Shown piece by piece: positions 6,586-12,926 of a DNA stretch of 28,063 bases. Every line of letters starts with the position of its first letter. Within the stretch, counting starts at the first letter, position 1. The notes under the pieces were generated by a model. The model was given only the letters and a program-made list of their open reading frames with translations. It searched no databases and was not told the DNA's origin. Origin of the DNA: CAIPVR01 sp049316905 (GTDB lineage: Bacteria > Actinomycetota > Acidimicrobiia > Acidimicrobiales > Microtrichaceae); assembly GCA_049316905.1 (NCBI GenBank), contig JBMOJH010000043.1, positions 1 to 28,063 of the forward strand, in the 5' to 3' direction. A program made the position numbers and the translations under genes.

Positions 6586-7962
6586 GTGACCGAGCTGCTC
6601 CAGCCGCACATGGCATCGCCGGACCTCTTCGCCTGGAACATGGAGGAGGACCCGCTCCTCCGCTCCACGATCGTGGCCGTCGCCACCCTGGACCGGCGCC
6701 CGGACTGGGACCGGCTCGTGGCGATGATCGACCGGGGCACCCGGGTGGAGCCGTCGTTCCGGTGCCGCGCCGTGGTGCCGCCGCTCCGTCTGGGCCCGCC
6801 CCGCTGGGTGGTCGATCCGGACTTCGACCTGTCCTGGCACCTCCGCCGCGCCCAGCTGCCGTCGCCGGGCTCCTTCGAGCAGTTGCTCGACCTCGCCCGA
6901 ACCGCCGGGATGCAGGCGTTCGACCGGGACCGGCCGCTCTGGCAGTTCACGCTCGTCGAGGGCCTCGAGGTCGACCGCGCGGCGCTGGTCATGAAGATCC
7001 ACCACTCGCTCACCGACGGCATCGGGGGGATGCAGATCGCGAACGAGATCGTGGACTTCGAGCGCGACGGCACCCCGCGGCCTGATCCGCCGGAGTGCCC
7101 GGAGCCGGGCTCGGTGGACGCGGTCGGCGCGCTGTTCGACGCCGTCGGGTTCCAGCTCGGCCAGGCCCGGGACCTGCTCGGTGTGGCCGCCTCGGCCGCG
7201 GTCCCCGCGGCGCGCCGGGCGGTGTGCGACCCGTTGGGCCTGGCCCGTGAGGCGGCGGGCACCGCCGCCTCGGCGTTCCGGTTCGTGCGGCCGATCACCC
7301 GCACGCTGTCGCCGGTGATGACCGAGCGCCACCTCGGGTGGCGCTACGGCGTGCTGGAGGTGCCCTTCGGCGACCTGCACCGGGCGGCCGGCTCGGCCGG
7401 GGCCACGCTCAACGACGCATTCCTCGCCGGGGTGCTGATCGGCCTGCGCACGTACCACGAGCGACACGGCGCGGCCGTGCCCGAGCTGCGGGTCACGATG
7501 CCGGTGAGCCTGCGCACCGAGGACGACCCGGCCGGTGGCAACAAAGTGACGCTGGTCCGGTTCCCGCTCCCGCTCGACGTGTTCGACCCGGCCGGGCTGA
7601 TGGCCGCGGTGGACGAGCGGGTGCTCGCGTGGAGGAGCGAACCGGCGGTGGGGCTGAGCCAGTGGATCGCCGCGGTGCTCAACCTGCTGCCGTCGCCGGT
7701 CATCGGGGGGATGCTCAAGCACGTGGACTTCCTGGCGTCGAACGTGCCGGGCTCCCAGGTCCCGCTGTTCGTGGCGGGTGGCCGGGTGGAGCGCTACTAC
7801 GCCTTCGGGCCGACCATCGGCGCCGCGGTCAACGTGACCCTGATGTCCTACGACCGCACGTGTTGCATCGGCGTCAACGTCGACACCGGCGCGGTGCCCG
7901 ATCTCGACGTCCTCCTCGACTGTCTCGAGCTGGGCTTCGCCGAGGTGGTCGCGACCGGCTGA
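6586..7962 (+). CDS. Wax ester synthase/diacylglycerol acyltransferase (WS/DGAT) family
   Basis: This 458-residue protein has the catalytic HHxxxDG motif as HHSLTDG (139-145), and the N-terminal LLQPHMASPDLFAWNMEEDP matches the usual start of the family. Such enzymes transfer an acyl group from acyl-CoA to diacylglycerol or a fatty alcohol, making storage triacylglycerol or wax esters at the membrane. The C-terminal half holds the typical second-domain patterns, including SNVPGS (about 385-390). The length is normal. Start: GTG with GAGGGGGAC about 5 bases upstream. The neighbour across the divergent promoter is a fatty-acid desaturase, fitting storage-lipid or membrane-lipid remodelling. Confidence 0.93.
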   Translation: MTELLQPHMASPDLFAWNMEEDPLLRSTIVAVATLDRRPDWDRLVAMIDRGTRVEPSFRCRAVVPPLRLGPPRWVVDPDFDLSWHLRRAQLPSPGSFEQLLDLARTAGMQAFDRDRPLWQFTLVEGLEVDRAALVMKIHHSLTDGIGGMQIANEIVDFERDGTPRPDPPECPEPGSVDAVGALFDAVGFQLGQARDLLGVAASAAVPAARRAVCDPLGLAREAAGTAASAFRFVRPITRTLSPVMTERHLGWRYGVLEVPFGDLHRAAGSAGATLNDAFLAGVLIGLRTYHERHGAAVPELRVTMPVSLRTEDDPAGGNKVTLVRFPLPLDVFDPAGLMAAVDERVLAWRSEPAVGLSQWIAAVLNLLPSPVIGGMLKHVDFLASNVPGSQVPLFVAGGRVERYYAFGPTIGAAVNVTLMSYDRTCCIGVNVDTGAVPDLDVLLDCLELGFAEVVATG

Positions 7963-7991
7963 CGGGCCGGGAGTGTGGCGCCACCGCTTCA

Positions 7992-8007
7992 TGTGCGATG
8001 GGTCACA
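7992..8007 (+). promoter_or_regulatory. CRP/FNR-type binding site candidate
   Basis: The sequence TGTGCGATGGGTCACA fits the GTG-N2-A-N5-CACA pattern reported for the mycobacterial CRP (Rv3676). Its centre is about 58 bases before the transcription start expected from the TAATGT hexamer at 8046-8051. It precedes an Rpf-like gene; in M. tuberculosis CRP controls rpfA. The match is by eye. Confidence 0.5.
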
Positions 8008-8045
8008 AATGCGTTGCGGATTGTTACGGGGTGGCCGGGATTCCG

Positions 8046-8051
8046 TAATGT
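8046..8051 (+). promoter_or_regulatory. -10 element for the EF-hand/Rpf-like lipoprotein
   Basis: TAATGT at 8046-8051 is a good TANNNT hexamer. The transcript would start near 8058 and carry a leader of about 53 bases with GGAG before the ATG at 8111. The -35 is weak (possibly TGTTAC at 8022-8027), which would fit activation by an upstream-bound protein. Confidence 0.45.
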
Positions 8052-8110
8052 GAGCGCCCGGTCGTCATGCGCACGTCATGCGGACGACCCGACGACCACG
8101 GAGCAGATCG

Positions 8111-8605
8111 ATGTCCCCCGCCACCACCCCGTCCGCCACCGACACCCCGGCCCCGCGTCGACGCCGGATCCGCGCGCTGGCCGTCGGCACGTTGGTGCTG
8201 CTGGCCGCCACGGCCTGCCAGGGCCCGGTGCAGGACTGGGTGCCCGACTTCAACGGCGACGGCGTCATCAGCGACGCGGAGGTCGCCCAGCAGCGCCAGG
8301 TGCTCGTGGAGCAGTTCGTCGCCGCGGTGGAGGCCCAGCGCCGGGCGGTCCAGGCCCATCCGTTCCTGACCTGCGTGCGGGCCCACGAGTCCGACCGGGC
8401 CGGTGGCTACACCGCGCAGAACCCGTACAGCACCGCCTCCGGCGCCTACCAGTTCCTCGACTCGACCTGGCGCAACGTGTCGGCCAAGGCCGGCCACCCC
8501 GGCTACTCCCGCGCCCTGCTCGCCCCCTGGTGGGTGCAGGACGCGGTGGCCCTCTGGGTGCTGGACAACGTCGGCCCGTCGCCCTGGGCCGGCACCGGCT
8601 GCTGA
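8111..8605 (+). CDS. Lipoprotein with EF-hand loop and Rpf/transglycosylase-like domain
   Basis: This 164-residue exported protein has an Arg-rich N-terminus, a hydrophobic stretch (about 21-35) and Cys36 in LAATAC, a probable lipoprotein anchor. Residues 46-57 (DFNGDGVISDAE) are a complete EF-hand calcium loop: D1, N3, D5, G6, I8 and E12 are all present. After an Ala/Gln-rich helix comes a lysozyme-fold domain (about 84-164) with CVRAHESD, SGAYQFLDSTW and a final Cys. Glu93 is the likely catalytic acid, although it lies five residues after Cys88 rather than next to it as in Rpf proteins. A role in peptidoglycan cleavage at the cell surface is inferred. Start: this ATG has GGAG at a 7-base spacing. 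An in-frame ATG at 8078 lacks such a site. Confidence 0.82.
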   Translation: MSPATTPSATDTPAPRRRRIRALAVGTLVLLAATACQGPVQDWVPDFNGDGVISDAEVAQQRQVLVEQFVAAVEAQRRAVQAHPFLTCVRAHESDRAGGYTAQNPYSTASGAYQFLDSTWRNVSAKAGHPGYSRALLAPWWVQDAVALWVLDNVGPSPWAGTGC

Positions 8606-8615
8606 GTCCCGGCGG

Positions 8616-9320
8616 TCAGCTGACGGCCGTGCCGAACAGCAGGCCGATCCCGTAGGTCAGCGCAAGGGCGGCCGTGCCGCCCACCCCCACCCGGAGCGCC
8701 CCGCGCCAGCGATCCGCGCCGCCCAACGCCGCGCCGACCGCCCCCAGCAGGACCATCCCGACCACGGTGGCCGCGGCGATCGCGAGCGCCCTCCCGCCGG
8801 CCGGGATCAGCACCGCCACCAGGAGGGGGATCGCGGCGCCCAGCGCGAAACTGGCGAGGGACGACAGCGCCGCCTGCAACGGCCGGGCCGCGTGCATCTC
8901 GCTGAGGCCGAGCTCGTCGCGCAGGTGGGCGCCGAGCGGGTCGGTGGCCATGAGGGTGTCGGCCACCTGCTGCGCGAGCTCCCGGGGCAGGCCGCGCGAC
9001 TCGTAGATGTTCCGCAGCTCGGCGGTCTCGGCCACGGGGTCCTCGGCGAGTTCCGCCTCCTCCATCGCCCGGTCCGCGCGTTCGGTGTCGGCCTGGGTGG
9101 AGACCGACACGTACTCGCCGATCCCCATGCTCATCGCCCCGGCGGTGAGGCCCGCCACGCCGGCGGTGAGCAGGGCGCTGCGCGACGCCCCCGCGCCGGC
9201 CACGCCGAGGAGCAACGCCCCTGTGGACAGGATCCCGTCGTTCGCCCCGAGCACCGACGCCCGCAGCCAGCCGGTCCGGGAGCTGCGGTGGAGCTCGGGG
9301 CGGAGGTGACGGGTGCGCAC
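8616..9320 (-). CDS. VIT1/CCC1-family transporter
   Basis: This 234-residue membrane protein starts with the family pattern LRASVLGANDGILSTGALLLGVAGAG. It then has GAMSMGIGEYVSVSTQADTE (about 60-79), which is typical of VIT/CCC1 transporters of Fe2+ and Mn2+. A hydrophilic, Glu-rich middle segment (about 80-140), corresponding to the metal-binding region of this family, is followed by about three helices. It most likely moves ferrous iron or manganese across the cytoplasmic membrane; direction and metal are inference. Start: GTG at 9318-9320, 6 bases after a minus-strand TACCGT, so probably leaderless. It ends 10 bases from the stop of the convergent lipoprotein gene and shares its promoter with the P-type ATPase. 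Confidence 0.88.
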   Translation of the reverse strand: MRTRHLRPELHRSSRTGWLRASVLGANDGILSTGALLLGVAGAGASRSALLTAGVAGLTAGAMSMGIGEYVSVSTQADTERADRAMEEAELAEDPVAETAELRNIYESRGLPRELAQQVADTLMATDPLGAHLRDELGLSEMHAARPLQAALSSLASFALGAAIPLLVAVLIPAGGRALAIAAATVVGMVLLGAVGAALGGADRWRGALRVGVGGTAALALTYGIGLLFGTAVS

Positions 9321-9343
9321 GCACCGACGGTAGCGTCCCGTCG
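9321..9343. promoter_or_regulatory. 23-bp bidirectional promoter with overlapping -10 hexamers
   Basis: Only 23 bases separate the divergent GTG starts at 9320 and 9344. The core ACGGTAGCGT (9327-9336) reads TAGCGT on the plus strand (9331-9336, 7 bases before GTG) and TACCGT on the minus strand (9327-9332, 6 bases before GTG). The two hexamers share the TA at 9331-9332. Neither transcript would have a leader. Confidence 0.65.
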
Positions 9344-11725
9344 GTGAGCACCCCGGTGCCGACCGACGAGTTGCCGGCGGCGTGGCCCGAGCGCGGTCTC
9401 GACGCGACCCAGGTGGCCGAGCGCGTGGCGGACGGGCGGGTCAACCATGTCCCCGCCGCCCCCACCCGGACGACGGCCCAGATCCTCCGGGCCAACGTGC
9501 TCACGCCGGTCAACGCCATCGTGGGCGTGCTGTTCGTGCTGGTCGTGGTGGCCGAGGGGATCGGACCGGACGCCCTGTTCGTGGGCGTGATCGTCGCCAA
9601 CTCGGTGATCGGCACGGTGCAGGAGCTCCGGGCCCGCGCCGCGCTCAACCGGCTCGCCGTGCTGAACGCCCCGCACGCCACGGTGGTGCGCGACGGCACG
9701 ACCGCCGAGCTCGAGGTGGACGCCGTGGTGGCCGACGACCTGCTGGTGCTCGCGCCCGGCGCGCAGGTGGTGGTGGACGGCGACGTGGTGGCGGCCGCAG
9801 GACTGGAGCTCGACGAGTCGCTCCTCACCGGCGAGTCCGACCCCGTGCGCAAGGAGCCCGGCGACCGGGTCCTGTCGGGCAGCTTCGTCGCCGCGGGTTC
9901 CGGCCGGTACCGGGCCACCGACGTGGGCGCCGACAGCTACGCCGCCCGCCTGGCCGGCGACGCCCGCCGCTTCACGCTGGTGCACTCCGAGCTGCGCCAG
10001 GGCGTGAACCGGATCCTGCGGTTCCTGATGGTGGCGCTGCCCCCCATCGGGCTCCTGCTGCTGTGGCGCCTGCTCGGCTCGCTCGACTCCTGGCGCGACG
10101 CGCTCGTGGGGACGGTGGCGGCCGCGGTGGCGATGGTGCCCGACGGCCTGGTCCTGCTCACGAGCCTCGCGTTCATGGCCGGCGTGGTGAAGCTCGCCCG
10201 CCGCAACGCGCTGCTCCGCGAGCTGGCCTCGGTGGAGCTGCTCGCCCGGGTCGACACGCTGTGCCTCGACAAGACCGGCACCATCACCAGCGGCGAGATC
10301 GTGGTGGCCGGTACCGAGGTGCTCGAGCCCGGCCCCGACCGGCCCGACGACCTTCTCGCCGCGCTGGCCGCGTCGGACCCCGACCCCAACGCCACGTTGC
10401 GGGCGGTGGCCGCCGGCTCGGGCCCGGCCCCGGGATGGCCGGTGGTGGGGACGGTGCCCTTCTCCTCCGCCCGGAAATGGTCCGCCGCCGGCTTCGAGGG
10501 CCACGGCACGGTGTACCTGGGCGCGCCCGAGATCCTGGTCGCCGGTTCGGCGGCCGCGTCATCGGTGGCGATCGCGGTGGACCGCCAGGCCGCCCGGGGC
10601 CGCCGGGTCGTGCTCCTCGCCACGTCGGCCACGCCGCTCGACGCGAGCGCGGAACCCGTCCTGCCCGACGACCTGGTGCCGCGCGCGCTGGTGCTCCTCG
10701 AGGACCACATCCGCGATGACGCTCCCGCCACCCTGAGCTACTTCAGCGGCCAGGGGATCGACCTCAAGGTGATCTCCGGCGACCACCCGACCACGGTCGG
10801 CGCCGTGGCCGCGCGCGCCGGGGTGCCCGGTGCCGACGACCCGGCCCGGGTGATGGACGCCCGCGACCTCCCCGACGACCCCGAGGGTCTCGCGGACGCG
10901 CTCGACACGCACTCGGTGTTCGGGCGCGTGACCCCGCAGCAGAAGCGGGCGATGGTGGGCGCGTTGCAGTCGCGGGGCCACGTGGTGGCGATGACCGGCG
11001 ACGGCGTGAACGACGTGCTCGCGCTCAAGGACGCCGACATGGGCATCTCGATGGGCGCCGGATCCGCGGCGAGCCGGGCGGTGGCGCAACTGGTGCTGCT
11101 CGACAACAAGTTCTCGGTGCTGCCCGGCGTGCTCGCCGAGGGCCGCCGCGTGATCAACAGCGTGGAGCGCGCCGCCAACCTGTTCATCTACGGCACCGTG
11201 TACTCGGCGTGCATGGCGCTCGTGATCGCGGCGGCGGGCGTGGAGTACCCGTTCCTGCCGCGTCACCTCACCCTGGTGCGCACCCTCAGCGTGGGCATCC
11301 CGGGCGTGGTCCTCGCGCTCGCACCCGACCCGCGGCGGGCCCGCACCGGCTTCGTCGGGCGGGTGGTGCGCTTCGCGATCCCCGCCGGGGTGATCGCGGC
11401 GCTCGCCTCGCTCGTCGTGTACTTCGTCGCCCGCTCCACCGAGGGCATGGGCCTCGACGAGGCGCGCTCGGCGGCCACCGTCACGCTGCTCGGGGTGGGG
11501 CTGGCCATCCTCCTGCGGCTCACCGGCAGCCTCCCGCCGTGGCGCTGGTTCCTGGTGGCCGCGATGGCGGCGTGCGTGGTCGGCGTGCTGGCCATCCCGC
11601 CGCTCTCGGCGTTCTTCGCGCTCGACCTGCCCCCGGCCGGCACGTGGGCGGTGATCCTGCCCGCCGTGCTCGTCGCCGCGGTGGCGGTCCGGTTCGTGCC
11701 GGTCACCGCCGACGGCGGGGACTGA
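9344..11725 (+). CDS. ctpE: Cation-transporting P-type ATPase, CtpE-like
   Basis: This 793-residue pump has the full P-type set: the actuator loop TGES (162-165), the phosphorylation site DKTGT (309-313, Asp309), and the hinge TGDGVND (551-557). The membrane-four motif PDGL (266-269) lies where calcium-type pumps have PEGL. Helices lie near 51-71, 76-90, 227-245, 255-285 and in the last 200 residues. Length, the absence of an N-terminal metal-binding domain and the MVPDGLVLLTSLAF context resemble mycobacterial CtpE, a calcium-uptake ATPase; the metal here is inferred. Start: GTG 7 bases after TAGCGT with no ribosome site, leaderless. Divergent from a VIT-family metal transporter through a shared promoter, which suggests linked metal handling. 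Confidence 0.9.
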   Translation: MSTPVPTDELPAAWPERGLDATQVAERVADGRVNHVPAAPTRTTAQILRANVLTPVNAIVGVLFVLVVVAEGIGPDALFVGVIVANSVIGTVQELRARAALNRLAVLNAPHATVVRDGTTAELEVDAVVADDLLVLAPGAQVVVDGDVVAAAGLELDESLLTGESDPVRKEPGDRVLSGSFVAAGSGRYRATDVGADSYAARLAGDARRFTLVHSELRQGVNRILRFLMVALPPIGLLLLWRLLGSLDSWRDALVGTVAAAVAMVPDGLVLLTSLAFMAGVVKLARRNALLRELASVELLARVDTLCLDKTGTITSGEIVVAGTEVLEPGPDRPDDLLAALAASDPDPNATLRAVAAGSGPAPGWPVVGTVPFSSARKWSAAGFEGHGTVYLGAPEILVAGSAAASSVAIAVDRQAARGRRVVLLATSATPLDASAEPVLPDDLVPRALVLLEDHIRDDAPATLSYFSGQGIDLKVISGDHPTTVGAVAARAGVPGADDPARVMDARDLPDDPEGLADALDTHSVFGRVTPQQKRAMVGALQSRGHVVAMTGDGVNDVLALKDADMGISMGAGSAASRAVAQLVLLDNKFSVLPGVLAEGRRVINSVERAANLFIYGTVYSACMALVIAAAGVEYPFLPRHLTLVRTLSVGIPGVVLALAPDPRRARTGFVGRVVRFAIPAGVIAALASLVVYFVARSTEGMGLDEARSAATVTLLGVGLAILLRLTGSLPPWRWFLVAAMAACVVGVLAIPPLSAFFALDLPPAGTWAVILPAVLVAAVAVRFVPVTADGGD

Positions 11726-11736
11726 GACCGGCCCCG

Positions 11737-12171
11737 TCAGTCCGCGACGTCGACCTTCGCCACCACGTGGGTGGGTGTGACCCGCACGACCATCTCGGGC
11801 GGCACCGCGTTGCGGCGCCCGTACTCCACGGCCCGCTCCGCGCCCATGTACCGGCCGCCGATGCGCGTGCCCCACTCGAGGAGCTCGTCGGGGTCGGTGG
11901 AGGTGGTGGTGGTGCCGCGGACGGTCACGAAGCTGAACGGCGGGTGCTCGTCGTCCCAGCACAGCGCCACCCGGCCGTCGCGCAGGACCGCCTTGCCCTT
12001 CACGGTCTCGGCCGACGTCATGAACACGATCTCGTCGCCGTCGAGGTCCACCCAGACCGGGGCGACGTGGGGGCTGCCGTCCGCCCGGGTGACGGCGAGC
12101 TTGGCGGTCCGGGCCGGGACGGCGGACACGAAGTCCTTCCACCAGCCCTCGGGTGCGTCGGTGTAGCCCAT
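11737..12171 (-). CDS. PPOX-class F420/FMN-dependent pyridoxamine-oxidase-like protein
   Basis: This 144-residue split-barrel protein has TAKLAVTRADGSPHVAPVWVDLDGDEIVFMTSAETVKGK near the N-terminus, followed by RVALCWDDEHPPFSFVTVRG. That is the usual layout of actinobacterial PPOX-class F420-dependent enzymes, which bind FMN or F420 and reduce small molecules or a tetrapyrrole-like cofactor. The substrate is unknown. Start: ATG 6 bases after a minus-strand TACGCT, leaderless. It is divergent from the superoxide dismutase gene (114 bases between) and convergent with the P-type ATPase (11 bases between stops). It is one of two probable deazaflavin enzymes in the window. Confidence 0.85.
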   Translation of the reverse strand: MGYTDAPEGWWKDFVSAVPARTAKLAVTRADGSPHVAPVWVDLDGDEIVFMTSAETVKGKAVLRDGRVALCWDDEHPPFSFVTVRGTTTTSTDPDELLEWGTRIGGRYMGAERAVEYGRRNAVPPEMVVRVTPTHVVAKVDVAD

Positions 12172-12183
12172 GGGCCGAGCGTA
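12172..12183 (-). promoter_or_regulatory. Leaderless-type -10 element for the PPOX-class gene
   Basis: On the minus strand TACGCT (12178-12183) is followed by six bases and then the ATG at 12171. Confidence 0.5.
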
Positions 12184-12235
12184 CGCAGGCGGAATGCCAT
12201 CCGGGGCACCGGCGTTGGCCCGCGGGCCGGTGGGG

Positions 12236-12241
12236 TACATT
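12236..12241 (+). promoter_or_regulatory. -10 element for the superoxide dismutase gene
   Basis: TACATT at 12236-12241 predicts a transcript start near 12248 and a leader of about 38 bases. The leader carries GGAAATGAGG before the ATG at 12286, so this gene has a conventional leader. Confidence 0.45.
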
Positions 12242-12285
12242 CCCGCCCGACAGCCGTCGACCAGACCACAGGAAATGAGGCACCG

Positions 12286-12864
12286 ATGCCCTTCGAGCTC
12301 CCGCCCCTGCCGTTCGCCCAGGACGCGCTCGCCCCGCACATCTCGGCCGAGACCCTCGAGTACCACTACGGCAAGCACCACCAGACCTACGTGACCAACC
12401 TCAACAAGCTGGTCGAGGGCACCGAGTTCGAGAACGCCTCGCTCGAGGACGTGATCCTCAAGTCCGACGGCGGCCTCTTCAACAACTCCGCCCAGGTCTG
12501 GAACCACACCTTCTACTGGAACTCCATGACCCCCGACGGCGGCGGTGCGCCCACCGGCGCGGTGGCCGACGCGATCAACTCGGCGTTCGGCTCCTACGAC
12601 GACTTCCGCACGAAGTTCGCCGAGGCCGCCACCACCCAGTTCGGCTCCGGCTGGGCGTGGCTCGTCGACAACGGCTCGGGTCTGGAGATCATGAAGACCT
12701 CCAACGCGGACCTGCCGATGAAGCACGGTGCGAAGGCACTCCTCACCATCGACGTGTGGGAGCACGCCTACTACATCGACTTCCGCAACGCGCGGCCGAA
12801 CTACATCTCGACCTTCCTCGACAGCCTCGTGAACTGGGACTTCGTGGCCCAGAACCTGGGCTGA
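12286..12864 (+). CDS. sodB: Superoxide dismutase, iron type
   Basis: This 192-residue protein converts superoxide to oxygen and hydrogen peroxide in the cytoplasm. The metal ligands are His27 (YHYGKHHQTYV), His74 (WNHTFYW), and Asp156 and His160 (DVWEHAYYIDF). Gln70 in the NNSAQVWNH segment is the residue that marks iron-type enzymes; manganese types have Gly there and take the glutamine from a later position. The length is normal and there is no signal peptide. Start: ATG with an AGG-rich site about 6 bases upstream. A perfect 12-bp stem-loop follows the stop. The cambialistic or manganese alternative cannot be excluded from sequence alone. Confidence 0.95.
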   Translation: MPFELPPLPFAQDALAPHISAETLEYHYGKHHQTYVTNLNKLVEGTEFENASLEDVILKSDGGLFNNSAQVWNHTFYWNSMTPDGGGAPTGAVADAINSAFGSYDDFRTKFAEAATTQFGSGWAWLVDNGSGLEIMKTSNADLPMKHGAKALLTIDVWEHAYYIDFRNARPNYISTFLDSLVNWDFVAQNLG

Positions 12865-12891
12865 CACCGAACACCGAACGCCGACCGCAGG

Positions 12892-12919
12892 GGGACCCGG
12901 GCCGCAGGGCCCGGGTCCC
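12892..12919. terminator. Perfect 12-bp stem-loop between convergent genes
   Basis: GGGACCCGGGCC (12892-12903) and GGCCCGGGTCCC (12908-12919) pair perfectly around a 4-base loop. It lies between the stops of the superoxide dismutase gene (+) and the molybdopterin oxidoreductase gene (-). No T-tract is present on either strand, so it may work in both directions. Confidence 0.6.
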
Positions 12920-12926
12920 GTCGCGT

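Noticed and set aside
7963..8110. A c-di-AMP (ydaO-type) riboswitch before the Rpf-like gene, as known for Streptomyces rpfA
   Set aside because: The leader expected from TAATGT is only about 53 bases, too short for that fold, and I see no matching conserved core.
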